The notes under the pieces: model-generated
What the model saw: only the letters and a program-made list of their open reading frames with translations
Told to the model about the DNA's origin: nothing
The model's database searches: none
Translations under genes and position numbers: made by a program
Source: Candidatus Bathyarchaeota archaeon
GTDB lineage: Archaea; Thermoproteota; Bathyarchaeia; TCS64
Reading direction: 5' to 3'
Length of the DNA stretch: 9,476 nucleotides
Assembly: GCA_030593155.1 (NCBI GenBank)
Contig: JAUVHT010000023.1
Coordinates: 1 to 9,476, forward strand
Part shown: one piece after another, positions 1 to 5,159 of the stretch
Layout of the letters: each line of letters begins with the position of its first letter
Numbering within the stretch: position 1 is the stretch's first letter

Positions 1-1241
1 CCTCCGCCGGCGACGATCTTGGGCTCTTGGACGACGTCCCTTACGACGCAGAGTGCGTCGTGGATGGACCTCTCCGCCTCGTCAACGATGCGGTCTGATC
101 CGCCCCTGATCAGCATGGAGACTGCCTTGGGGTTCTTGCAGCCCTCGACGAAGATCATCTTCTCGTCCCCGATCTTCCTCTCCTCGACGGTGGCTGCGTA
201 GCCCAAGTCGTCCTCTGAGAGGTCGTCGACGCTGGTCACGACCTTGGCTCCCGTGGCCTTGGCCAGGGCTTCCATGTCGCTCTTCTTGAGCCTGCGGACG
301 GCCATGATGCCCTCCCGGGACAGGAAGTGCTGGACCATGTCGTCGATGCCCTTCTGGCAGAGGATGACGTTGATTCCGCTGTCCTTTACCTTCTGGACCA
401 TCTCCCTGAGCATGTTCTCCTCCTGGTCGAGGTAGGCCTGCATCTCGTCGGGGCTCTCGATCTGGATCTTGGCGTCGAACTCGGTCTTCTCTATCTCCAT
501 GGCGGTGTTCAGGAGGCCGATCTTGGCTTCCTTCACCCGCTTTGGCATGTCGCTGTGGACTACCTCCTTGTCTATAATGAGACCTTTTATCAGAGTGGTG
601 TCGGAGAGCGAGCCTCCGGGCTTCTTCTCGATCTTCACCATGTCCAGATCCGCCTCGTAGCCCCCGTCGACTTCCTCTGCGACCTGCAGTATGGCGTCAA
701 CCGCGAGTTTTGCGAGGTAATCGCTGTATCCAGCGACGAGCTTGCTGGCCATTGACGTGACGGCCACCTTCTTCAGTGTGTCCCTGTCCTTGGATTCGAC
801 CTTGATGGAGATCTCGTCGAGGACCTTGAGGGCCTGCTCCTGCGCGTCCCTGTACCCGTCGATGATGACCGTCGGGTGGATCTTCTTGTCCATCAGCTCC
901 ACCGCCTTGCCCAGGAACTCGCCGGTTAGGACCACCACGCTCGTGGTGCCGTCCCCGACCTCGTCGTCCTGGGTCTTGGAGACCTCGACCATCATCTTGG
1001 CCGCAGGGTGCTGGATGTCCATCTCCTTCAACATGGTGGCGCCGTCGTTGGTGATCGTGACGTCGCCGAAGCTGTCGACCAGCATCTTATCCATTCCCTT
1101 GGGTCCTAGAGAGGATTTCAAAACCTCTGCTACGATGCGGGCCGCTTGGATGTTGGCGTTACGTGCATCGCTGCCGCGGCTGCGTTCCGTTCCTTCTTTG
1201 AGAATTATTATAGGTTGTCCACCATAACCTGGTAAACTCAA
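1..1241 (-). CDS. Thermosome (group II chaperonin) subunit, C-terminus cut by window edge
   Basis: ATP-dependent cytosolic chaperonin that folds proteins inside a closed double ring. About 413 residues are visible of the usual ~540-550, reading off the left edge. Seen in order: [14 protein letters not shown] (about residues 41-54), the nucleotide-binding [10 protein letters not shown] (62-71), [10 protein letters not shown] (78-87) and the ATPase motif GDGTTS (96-101). The apical domain follows, and the visible part stops at KIVAGGG, where the C-terminal equatorial domain begins. The missing part should hold the remaining ATPase residues. The start is TTG: an in-frame TGA lies four codons upstream, no in-frame ATG precedes the conserved N-terminus, and GAGGTGA sits 9 nt upstream. 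A TATA box lies further upstream, so it has its own promoter although FAH lies upstream on the same strand. Family assignment is very secure; which paralogue (alpha or beta) cannot be told. Confidence 0.97.
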   Translation of the reverse strand, partial: MSLPGYGGQPIIILKEGTERSRGSDARNANIQAARIVAEVLKSSLGPKGMDKMLVDSFGDVTITNDGATMLKEMDIQHPAAKMMVEVSKTQDDEVGDGTTSVVVLTGEFLGKAVELMDKKIHPTVIIDGYRDAQEQALKVLDEISIKVESKDRDTLKKVAVTSMASKLVAGYSDYLAKLAVDAILQVAEEVDGGYEADLDMVKIEKKPGGSLSDTTLIKGLIIDKEVVHSDMPKRVKEAKIGLLNTAMEIEKTEFDAKIQIESPDEMQAYLDQEENMLREMVQKVKDSGINVILCQKGIDDMVQHFLSREGIMAVRRLKKSDMEALAKATGAKVVTSVDDLSEDDLGYAATVEERKIGDEKMIFVEGCKNPKAVSMLIRGGSDRIVDEAERSIHDALCVVRDVVQEPKIVAGG

Positions 1242-1250
1242 ACTATTTTT

Positions 1251-1257
1251 TCACCTC
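1251..1257 (-). promoter_or_regulatory. Shine-Dalgarno site fixing the thermosome TTG start
   Basis: Reads GAGGTGA on the minus strand, a strong match to the archaeal 16S anti-SD. It ends 9 nt before the TTG at 1241. It overlaps the TGA that closes the frame upstream, so translation cannot begin earlier, and TTG is the only sensible initiator ahead of the conserved N-terminus. Confidence 0.8.
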
Positions 1258-1285
1258 GAAGCTATAGAGCAAACCAGAGAATAGC

Positions 1286-1299
1286 AATATAAATATTTT
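1286..1299 (-). promoter_or_regulatory. Archaeal TATA/BRE promoter of the thermosome gene
   Basis: On the minus strand the region reads GAAAATATTTATATT, with TATA box TTTATATT at 1293-1286 and an A-rich BRE-like stretch just upstream. Transcription should start about 25 nt downstream, near 1264. That gives a leader of roughly 20 nt, just enough to include the GAGGTGA site. Inferred from spacing and consensus only; I did not recognise a heat-shock operator. Confidence 0.6.
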
Positions 1300-1346
1300 C
1301 TTTCAGAGCCATCAGATCCTTTTGAACATTCCGGTCGGAAACTTCA

Positions 1347-1360
1347 AAGAATAAAAATAG
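1347..1360 (-). terminator. Oligo-T type terminator after the FAH gene
   Basis: About 20 nt past the FAH stop codon the minus strand reads CTATTTTTATTCTTTG, a T-rich tract of the kind that ends archaeal transcription without a strong hairpin. It lies upstream of the thermosome TATA box, which fits separate transcripts. Prediction only. Confidence 0.4.
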
Positions 1361-1377
1361 ATTCAGGGAATGAGGAT

Positions 1378-2352
1378 TTATAACTCGACCCTCGTTTTCT
1401 TCTCCGAAACCACCCGGTTCCTCATCGCTCCGATATTCTCCACCCAAGTCTCAACCTCATCGCCGACCTTCAGCAACCCCAGAGGATGGGCGCTCCCCAC
1501 TCCCGATGGTGTACCGGTCGCGACGATGTCCCCGGCCTCGAGTGTGATGCCCGCCGAAAGGGTGCTGACTATCTTCTTTATGTCAAAGATCATGTTGGAC
1601 GTGTTGGACTCCTGACGGGTCTCCCCGTTCACCCTGAGCCTCACGCCAAGGTTCATGGGGTCGCCTATCTCGTCAGAGGTCACGAGGTAGGGCCCCATGG
1701 GAGCGAAGGTGTCGCAGCTCTTCCCCTTGTACCACTGGGAGTGCCTCCTCTGCAGGTCCCTGGCGGAGACGTCGTTGAGCACCGTGTACCCTGCGATGTG
1801 GTCGTATACATCCTCTTCTGGTATGTACTTCCCTTCCTTCCCCATTATCACGGCCAGCTCGACCTCGTAGTCGAGGCGCTCCGTGGCCTTTGGATAAACG
1901 ATGTCATCGAAAGGCCCGGTAACTGCCGTGGGCGGCTTGGTGAAGAAGATCGGATGTTCCGGTAGGGGCCTCGGCTTCTCCAATGTCTTGCTCCCCTCGG
2001 CCACGTGATCCGCATAGTTCAAACCCAGGCATACGATGTTCTTCCTTGGTCTCGGTATCGGAGCCATGAAATTTACGTTGTCAACATCGTGAAGCAAACC
2101 TGATTCGCATAGGCTTCCTCCGGATCCACCTTCGATCATATCCGAAGCCCCGTCAACCGCCTTCCTCGCCTCTCTCAACCCGTCTCCCCCCATGTCGAGG
2201 AGGGCGAGCATATCCAGTCCACAATATTTCCCGATATCGTTGAAGGAGCCGCCGAGGTTAGCATCGAACGCTGCGTTGAGATCGAGGATCCTGTTCTCCA
2301 CCAGGACCCCGATCTTAGCGATCCCGTCTGCTTGGTAACTCAGTAGTTTCAT
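1378..2352 (-). CDS. Fumarylacetoacetate hydrolase (FAH) family protein
   Basis: 324-residue metal-dependent enzyme of the FAH superfamily, which includes acylpyruvases, oxaloacetate decarboxylases (FAHD1-like) and 2-hydroxyhepta-2,4-diene-1,7-dioate isomerases. A variable N-terminal domain (1-95) precedes the catalytic fold (about 97-315). Visible active-site elements are the lid pair H116/E119 in NYADHVAEG, metal ligands E163 and E165 in DYEVELA and D194 in VLNDVSARD, K211 in YKGKSCDTF, and GTPSGVG near 280-286. All ligands are present, so it should be active; the substrate cannot be read from sequence. I chose the ATG at 2352 over an in-frame upstream start because the FAH N-terminus MKLLSYQ begins there and the longer version would cover the promoter. 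It is divergent from the hotdog thioesterase, 88 nt away. Confidence 0.93.
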   Translation of the reverse strand: MKLLSYQADGIAKIGVLVENRILDLNAAFDANLGGSFNDIGKYCGLDMLALLDMGGDGLREARKAVDGASDMIEGGSGGSLCESGLLHDVDNVNFMAPIPRPRKNIVCLGLNYADHVAEGSKTLEKPRPLPEHPIFFTKPPTAVTGPFDDIVYPKATERLDYEVELAVIMGKEGKYIPEEDVYDHIAGYTVLNDVSARDLQRRHSQWYKGKSCDTFAPMGPYLVTSDEIGDPMNLGVRLRVNGETRQESNTSNMIFDIKKIVSTLSAGITLEAGDIVATGTPSGVGSAHPLGLLKVGDEVETWVENIGAMRNRVVSEKKTRVEL

Positions 2353-2379
2353 ATTGTACTCTAAACGCGCGGGACCGGG

Positions 2380-2387
2380 ATTTAACG
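2380..2387 (-). promoter_or_regulatory. Probable TATA box of the FAH gene
   Basis: Minus strand CGTTAAAT, centred about 31 nt upstream of the FAH ATG, so the transcript would start within a few nucleotides of the start codon (leaderless or nearly so). The match to the TATA consensus is modest. A nearly identical CGTTAAATC precedes the DUF1805 gene at almost the same distance. Confidence 0.4.
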
Positions 2388-2404
2388 TTATTCCGGTGAA
2401 AGGC

Positions 2405-2412
2405 AATTTAAG
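2405..2412 (+). promoter_or_regulatory. Probable TATA box of the hotdog thioesterase gene
   Basis: AATTTAAG on the plus strand, centred about 33 nt before the ATG at 2441. No Shine-Dalgarno sequence precedes that ATG, so leaderless translation is likely. It lies back to back with the FAH promoter in the shared 88-nt spacer. Confidence 0.4.
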
Positions 2413-2440
2413 GGCCTGCGAATATCTGACACGGATCAAG

Positions 2441-2826
2441 ATGGAGATCGAGATGCACTTTAACGCCGATCCCAAGTATCAGGGAACTCCTGTGTCTATC
2501 CAGAATGGCCTTGAGGCCGAAGTGGAACTCGTGACCTTAAGGGAGATATGCCCGTGGACGGTAAAGGGTTGGTTCACGGAGGATTCACCTTCAGCCTAGC
2601 AGATTATGCAGCCATGCTGGCGGTCAACCATCCCAACGTCGTATTGGGCGGGGCGGAGTGCAGGTTCCTCGCCCCTGTGAAAGTCGGGGAGCTAATGAAA
2701 GCCAGGGCGGTCGTCACGAACGTTCAGGGGAGACGAATGGATGTGGATGTCTTTGTAGGTGATGAGAGGATGTTCAGAGGGACCCTCGATTGTTACGTTC
2801 TTGGCAGTCATGTCGTGGATAGGTGA
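2441..2826 (+). pseudogene. Hotdog-fold thioesterase (PaaI-like), reading frame broken near codon 35
   Basis: Reconstructed full gene of about 128 residues. The first part starts at ATG 2441 (MEIEMHFNADPKYQG...) and reads to ...VELVTLRE at 2545. Its frame then runs on without family resemblance and stops at 2599. The family resumes in another frame at ATG 2548 with MPVDGKGLVHGGF. The two pieces join cleanly if the two bases AT at 2546-2547 are ignored (GAG-AT-ATG), or if one base were missing there. From memory of archaeal members, the family reads eeM.vDe.GLVHGGF exactly across this joint. I see no X-XXY-YYZ slippery heptamer, so programmed frameshifting is not suggested. It could be a true disabling mutation, an assembly error, or a gene using the internal start. 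PaaI-like enzymes hydrolyse acyl-CoA thioesters in the cytosol. Confidence 0.7.
2548..2826 (+). CDS. Hotdog-domain fragment carrying the active-site HGG motif
   Basis: The only intact frame holding the catalytic part of the thioesterase, 92 residues from ATG 2548. It has GLVHGGFTFSLADYAAMLAVNHP (HGG and the Asp of LAD on the hotdog central helix, about residues 7-29), then VVLGGAECRFLAPVKVGE and the last strands. Starting here leaves only nine residues before HGG, so the first beta strand of the fold is missing; hotdog enzymes usually have 30-45 residues there. GGGAG precedes this ATG, but the gap is only 2 nt, too short for a good ribosome site. An ORF caller would report this piece; I regard it as the C-terminal part of the 2441-2826 gene. 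Confidence 0.55.
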   Translation: MPVDGKGLVHGGFTFSLADYAAMLAVNHPNVVLGGAECRFLAPVKVGELMKARAVVTNVQGRRMDVDVFVGDERMFRGTLDCYVLGSHVVDR

Positions 2827-2847
2827 GATAATTTCGTAATGGACATG

Positions 2848-2859
2848 ATCATTCATGAT
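2848..2859. promoter_or_regulatory. Inverted repeat ahead of the BlaI-like regulator (possible operator)
   Basis: ATCAT-TC-ATGAT, perfect 5-nt arms around a 2-nt centre. It overlaps a second palindrome ATGATCAT (2845-2852) and a direct repeat of CATGAT at 10-nt spacing (2844, 2854). It lies just upstream of the BRE/TATA at 2870-2884. Dimeric winged-helix repressors often bind such dyads near their own promoter; binding is inference. Confidence 0.3.
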
Positions 2860-2869
2860 TGTGTTCAAT

Positions 2870-2884
2870 AAACCTTTTATATTT
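2870..2884 (+). promoter_or_regulatory. BRE/TATA promoter of the BlaI-like regulator
   Basis: AAACC followed by TTTTATATTT, one of the best BRE+TATA matches in the window. Its centre is about 31 nt before the GTG start at 2911, so transcription should begin around 2905 with almost no leader. Confidence 0.65.
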
Positions 2885-2910
2885 AGTTAAATCCACTCTA
2901 TGGAGTTTAG

Positions 2911-3324
2911 GTGAATACTTTGCCATTAGTGATGGACCCCAGTAAATCTGGCTTCGAGAAGGTTCTCCGGGACTATCAGGTTGAAGCCCTGAGAATAGTA
3001 TGGAACAAAGATGGAGGAGGCGTCACGTCTAGGGAGGCATACCTCCACGTCAACAAGGAGCTTGGCGGCGTGAAGACGATCTCAAGGGCTTCGATCATCA
3101 ACTTCCTGAACAGCATGTGCGATGAAGGCGTGCTGAACTACGAGGAGGAGACCTGCAAGGGAGGTATGCGGCGAAAATACTCTCCAGAACTTGACGAGGA
3201 TGAATTTAAAAAATACATCGCGCGATCCGTGTTCGACAGCCTCCTTAAAGACTTCCCCAAACAGACCATCGAAGCGCTGCGCGAGTCCCTCGGTGCAAAA
3301 GGAGAAAGCATACAAGGGCTGTAA
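2911..3324 (+). CDS. BlaI/MecI-like winged-helix transcriptional regulator
   Basis: 137-residue predicted DNA-binding protein. The pattern matches the BlaI/MecI/CopY family: an opening helix with EALRIVW (about 25-31), a middle helix with VTSREAYLHV (38-47), and a recognition-helix region with ISRASIINFLNSMCDEGVL (57-75). A wing with GGMRRKYSP (84-92) follows, then a C-terminal helical part (95-130) that would dimerise. Length fits the family (about 120-140). The start is GTG 2911, with GGAG 5 nt before it and TATA spacing in agreement; ATG 2932 is a possible later start. No BlaR-type sensor is next to it, so the signal and targets are unknown. The MBL-fold hydrolase downstream is not a recognisable resistance lactamase. 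Regulator function is well supported, target genes are not. Confidence 0.8.
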   Translation: MNTLPLVMDPSKSGFEKVLRDYQVEALRIVWNKDGGGVTSREAYLHVNKELGGVKTISRASIINFLNSMCDEGVLNYEEETCKGGMRRKYSPELDEDEFKKYIARSVFDSLLKDFPKQTIEALRESLGAKGESIQGL

Positions 3325-3337
3325 GGCTGAACGATTA

Positions 3338-3367
3338 AACCTCTCCACAGGGGTAGAACTTCTTTTC
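3338..3367 (+). terminator. Weak terminator after the regulator gene
   Basis: CCTCT-CCAC-AGGGG can fold into a short stem with one G-U pair and is followed by the pyrimidine-rich CTTCTTTTC. This is a weak candidate in the 125-nt gap before the YggU-family gene. Confidence 0.25.
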
Positions 3368-3376
3368 ATCTTCAAC

Positions 3377-3386
3377 ATATAATTAA
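3377..3386 (+). promoter_or_regulatory. Possible TATA box of the YggU-family gene
   Basis: TATAATTAAT in the gap after the regulator gene. It would start transcripts near 3407 and give a leader of about 40 nt that includes the strong GGAGGTGG ribosome site. Consensus match only, with no clear BRE. Confidence 0.3.
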
Positions 3387-3435
3387 TAGTTTAGACCAGA
3401 ATGAAGAGATCTTATCTCAAGCGAGCCAAAGTCCC

Positions 3436-3444
3436 GGAGGTGGT
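3436..3444 (+). promoter_or_regulatory. Strong Shine-Dalgarno site for the YggU-family GTG start
   Basis: GGAGGTGGT, near perfect complement to the 16S 3' end, with about 8 nt from GGAGGT to the GTG at 3450. It fixes the start, because no in-frame ATG lies near the conserved RITVNVKAGA beginning. Confidence 0.75.
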
Positions 3445-3449
3445 AGTCA

Positions 3450-3674
3450 GTGAGGATCACGGTCAATGTTAAGGCAGGGGCCCGCCAAGAAGGAGTGGAA
3501 GAGCTTGGAGAAGGAGTCTACATCGTCAGGGTTAAGGCCCCTAGGAGAAAGGGGAAGGCTAACGTAGCTGTCCTGCGGCTGCTCCGAAGGCATTTTGGGC
3601 ATCCGGTCCACATTGTAAGCGGCCTCACATCCACCAGAAAGATCGTAGAGGTCGAAGAACATGGTGAATCTTAA
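3450..3674 (+). CDS. UPF0235/DUF167 (YggU family) protein
   Basis: 74-residue cytosolic protein of the UPF0235/DUF167 family (E. coli YggU). Its molecular role is not established. The hallmark features are visible: an opening strand RITVNVKAGARQEGV (2-16), the strand GVYIVRVKAPRRKGKANVAVL (22-42) with the signature P-x-x-G-K-A-N, a helix LLRRHFG (44-50), and the closing strand with VHIVSGLTSTRKIVEV (53-68). Length is slightly shorter than the usual 75-100. The GTG start is supported by a very strong Shine-Dalgarno site. The MBL-fold gene begins 34 nt downstream on the same strand, so the two may be co-transcribed. The family call is secure; no function should be assigned from context. Confidence 0.9.
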   Translation: MRITVNVKAGARQEGVEELGEGVYIVRVKAPRRKGKANVAVLRLLRRHFGHPVHIVSGLTSTRKIVEVEEHGES

Positions 3675-3708
3675 GTCATCCCACGCCCTTATTCATGGTG
3701 GGTCCTGA

Positions 3709-4350
3709 ATGGTGGAAGTCCTCGAAGGCCTCCGGGCAGTCAAGCAGTCCCCTGCGGACGGGTTGGATCTGGAGGGTTACATCCTCGATTGTGGAGAGAA
3801 ACTGATCCTCGTGGACACGGGCTTCACGCCCCAAGACGTCGACATTTATCAGAAAGAGCTGAGGATCATGGGGCGAAAATGGGCTGACATAGGCATAATC
3901 CTGATCACCCATGAACACGGCGACCACATAGCCAACCTCCCCTTGATAAAGAAGAAGACAGGGGCTGAGGTCATGGCGGGGGGCGGGGACGCGGACAGGA
4001 TCAAAGAGCGGACGGGAGTGGATGTCAACAGGAGGCTGCTGCACGGAGACATAATAGATGATTGCGGGGGGATCGAGGCCATCAACGTGCCGGGCCACTC
4101 CGAGGGCAACCTCAGCTTCTACCTGCGGAGGCATAAGACGATGATCGCCGGTGACACCATCTTCGGAGACCTCGAAGGCAACCTATTTGCACCCCCGGAG
4201 AAATACTGCCAGGATGCCGAGATGGCGGCCAGGGAGATAACTAGGCTCCTAGACTACGACTTCGAGATACTCCTCCTGTCCCATGGGAAGAACCTGATGA
4301 GCGACGCGAAAAGAGAGGTCGCGAACCTCTGTGAAAGAATCCTAAGCTAG
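3709..4350 (+). CDS. Metallo-beta-lactamase-fold hydrolase
   Basis: 213-residue cytosolic metal-dependent hydrolase. The dinuclear metal site is complete: LITHEHGDH (H68, H70, D72, H73), PGHSEGN (H130), AGDTIF (D149) and LLLSHGK (H192). The N-terminal LILVDTGF (32-39) is typical of the glyoxalase II / Zn-hydrolase branch, and size and layout fit stand-alone glyoxalase II-like proteins rather than the larger RNase J or flavodiiron types. The substrate is unknown; thioesters or lactone-like compounds are common in the family, and there is no signal peptide or other sign of a secreted antibiotic-degrading lactamase. ATG 3709 is preceded by GGTGGGT at 5 nt. The end overlaps the convergent DUF1805 gene by 9 bp. 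It is probably co-transcribed with the YggU-family gene. Confidence 0.92.
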   Translation: MVEVLEGLRAVKQSPADGLDLEGYILDCGEKLILVDTGFTPQDVDIYQKELRIMGRKWADIGIILITHEHGDHIANLPLIKKKTGAEVMAGGGDADRIKERTGVDVNRRLLHGDIIDDCGGIEAINVPGHSEGNLSFYLRRHKTMIAGDTIFGDLEGNLFAPPEKYCQDAEMAAREITRLLDYDFEILLLSHGKNLMSDAKREVANLCERILS

Positions 4351-4635
4351 GGCCCCGATGACGTCCCTGACGATACTTCCGGGCTTCAGACCCAGGCCCT
4401 TGGCTTTTCTGGTCGAGGACTTTATCTCGGCGTTAAGGACGTCTTCGAAGCTCTTAACCCCGGAGACCACGGCCGCTGTCGCCCCGAGGGACTCGGCGGC
4501 GTCGATGTTCAGGTAGCCGCACATGACGAAGCCTTTCTCCCCCTCTATCAGTATGAGGGGTGGGAGGTTTTTCAGCTCCACTTTGATACCTTGGAATGCC
4601 CCGCCACTGACGCATATTTTGTCTATTTTTATCAT
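4342..4635 (-). CDS. DUF1805 (YunC-like) protein
   Basis: 97 residues. The DUF1805 pattern is clear: GQ/GAFQGIKVEL near 12-21, GEKGFVMCGYLNID (32-45) with the conserved M-C-G, AAVVSGVKSFEDVLNAEI (54-71) and the C-terminal LGLKPGSIVRDVIGAL (81-96). The last stretch takes the place of the GM-GREAL ending I recall in Bacillus YunC. No biochemical role is known. ATG 4635 is chosen because the family begins at MIKIDKI and a TATA-like CGTTAAATC lies about 33 nt upstream. An in-frame ATG at 4704 would add 23 residues of no family resemblance and place the gene 35 nt after the Toprim gene. It could still be read from the upstream kinase-Toprim transcript. It is convergent with, and overlaps by 9 bp, the MBL-fold gene. 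Confidence 0.87.
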   Translation of the reverse strand: MIKIDKICVSGGAFQGIKVELKNLPPLILIEGEKGFVMCGYLNIDAAESLGATAAVVSGVKSFEDVLNAEIKSSTRKAKGLGLKPGSIVRDVIGALA

Positions 4636-4664
4636 TTCGAACAAAATATCTGAACCCCGAAGAG

Positions 4665-4672
4665 ATTTAACG
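4665..4672 (-). promoter_or_regulatory. Probable TATA box of the DUF1805 gene
   Basis: Minus strand CGTTAAAT with GAAGG directly upstream, centred about 33 nt before ATG 4635. It predicts a leaderless or very short-leader transcript and argues against the longer ATG 4704 start, which lies upstream of this box. Confidence 0.4.
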
Positions 4673-4739
4673 CCTTCGGAGGCCCAAAAAACTGTGTTAG
4701 CCATTCGAGTTAGCCTGACTTAACCTAGTGAGCAAACAA

Positions 4740-5159
4740 TCATCGTAAAATAGCATCGTCCAGGGCTTCTATGGCGTAAACCCCCACGTACGCCATCAGC
4801 CTCGCCGCTTCCCTCCTCAGCCCCTTCTCCACCTTTAGTCCTCTCCTCTCGAAAAGTCTTGAGAGGCGGTTGTTTAGTTCACGGCCCTCTTCGTCGAAGT
4901 CTGTCAATATAACCACCGTCGAGGCATCATCGGCCAGCAATTCGGCCAGATCGGCGTCGGAGACGCCCACTTTTGAGCAGATTGTCACCCTCCCCTTGAA
5001 GTCGAGGCTCCGAAGAGCTTCCACATCTCTCCGCCCCTCTACGACCACCACATCCACGAGGTACTCGAGGTCTCTGAAGAATACGTCTATGGCCTCCTTG
5101 ATCTCTATGGGGTTTCTGGGCTTCTTTCTGTTTCTCAATCTCGCCACATCGTTTGTCAA
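4740..5159 (-). CDS. Small Toprim-domain protein (archaeal UPF0292-type)
   Basis: 139-residue protein built around one Toprim domain, resembling the archaeal small primase-like/UPF0292 group and related in fold to RNase M5 and DnaG. The catalytic acids are visible: Glu in VVVVEGRRDVEAL (E41) and the D-x-D in VVILTDFDEEG (D87, D89). A basic N-terminus (RLRNRKKPR, 7-15) could bind nucleic acid. The C-terminal half, with RELNNRLSRLFERRGLKVEKGLRRE, is the part that typifies this small group. The start is TTG 5159, which overlaps the TGA stop of the glycerate kinase gene (TTGA). No Shine-Dalgarno sequence is seen, so translation is probably coupled. A Mg-dependent phosphodiester-type activity is expected from the fold, but substrate and process are unknown. 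Confidence 0.88.
   Translation of the reverse strand: MTNDVARLRNRKKPRNPIEIKEAIDVFFRDLEYLVDVVVVEGRRDVEALRSLDFKGRVTICSKVGVSDADLAELLADDASTVVILTDFDEEGRELNNRLSRLFERRGLKVEKGLRREAARLMAYVGVYAIEALDDAILR

Noticed and set aside
742..1227. Long plus-strand ORF of 161 codons
   Set aside because: It is the antisense of the thermosome gene, and its Ser/Thr-rich translation has no family resemblance.
2353..2475. Longer FAH start at 2475
   Set aside because: Adds 41 residues unrelated to FAH, crosses the divergent promoter and the thioesterase start, and the typical N-terminus MKLLSYQ begins at 2352.
2531..2550. Programmed -1 frameshift in the thioesterase
   Set aside because: No X-XXY-YYZ slippery heptamer in the right phase and no obvious downstream structure; mutation or sequence error explains it better.
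3401..3472. Small plus-strand ORF of 23 codons, MKRSYLKRAKVPEVVV...
   Set aside because: Overlaps the YggU-family start and its Shine-Dalgarno site in another frame and has no ribosome site of its own; chance ORF is more likely.
3676..4134. Minus-strand ORF of 152 codons
   Set aside because: Shadow of the MBL-fold hydrolase, whose metal-binding motifs on the plus strand are complete.
2911..4350. A beta-lactam resistance module (BlaI-like repressor plus beta-lactamase-fold enzyme)
   Set aside because: The MBL protein is a cytosolic glyoxalase II-like hydrolase, there is no BlaR sensor, and a YggU-family gene with its own likely promoter lies between them. The resemblance is superficial.
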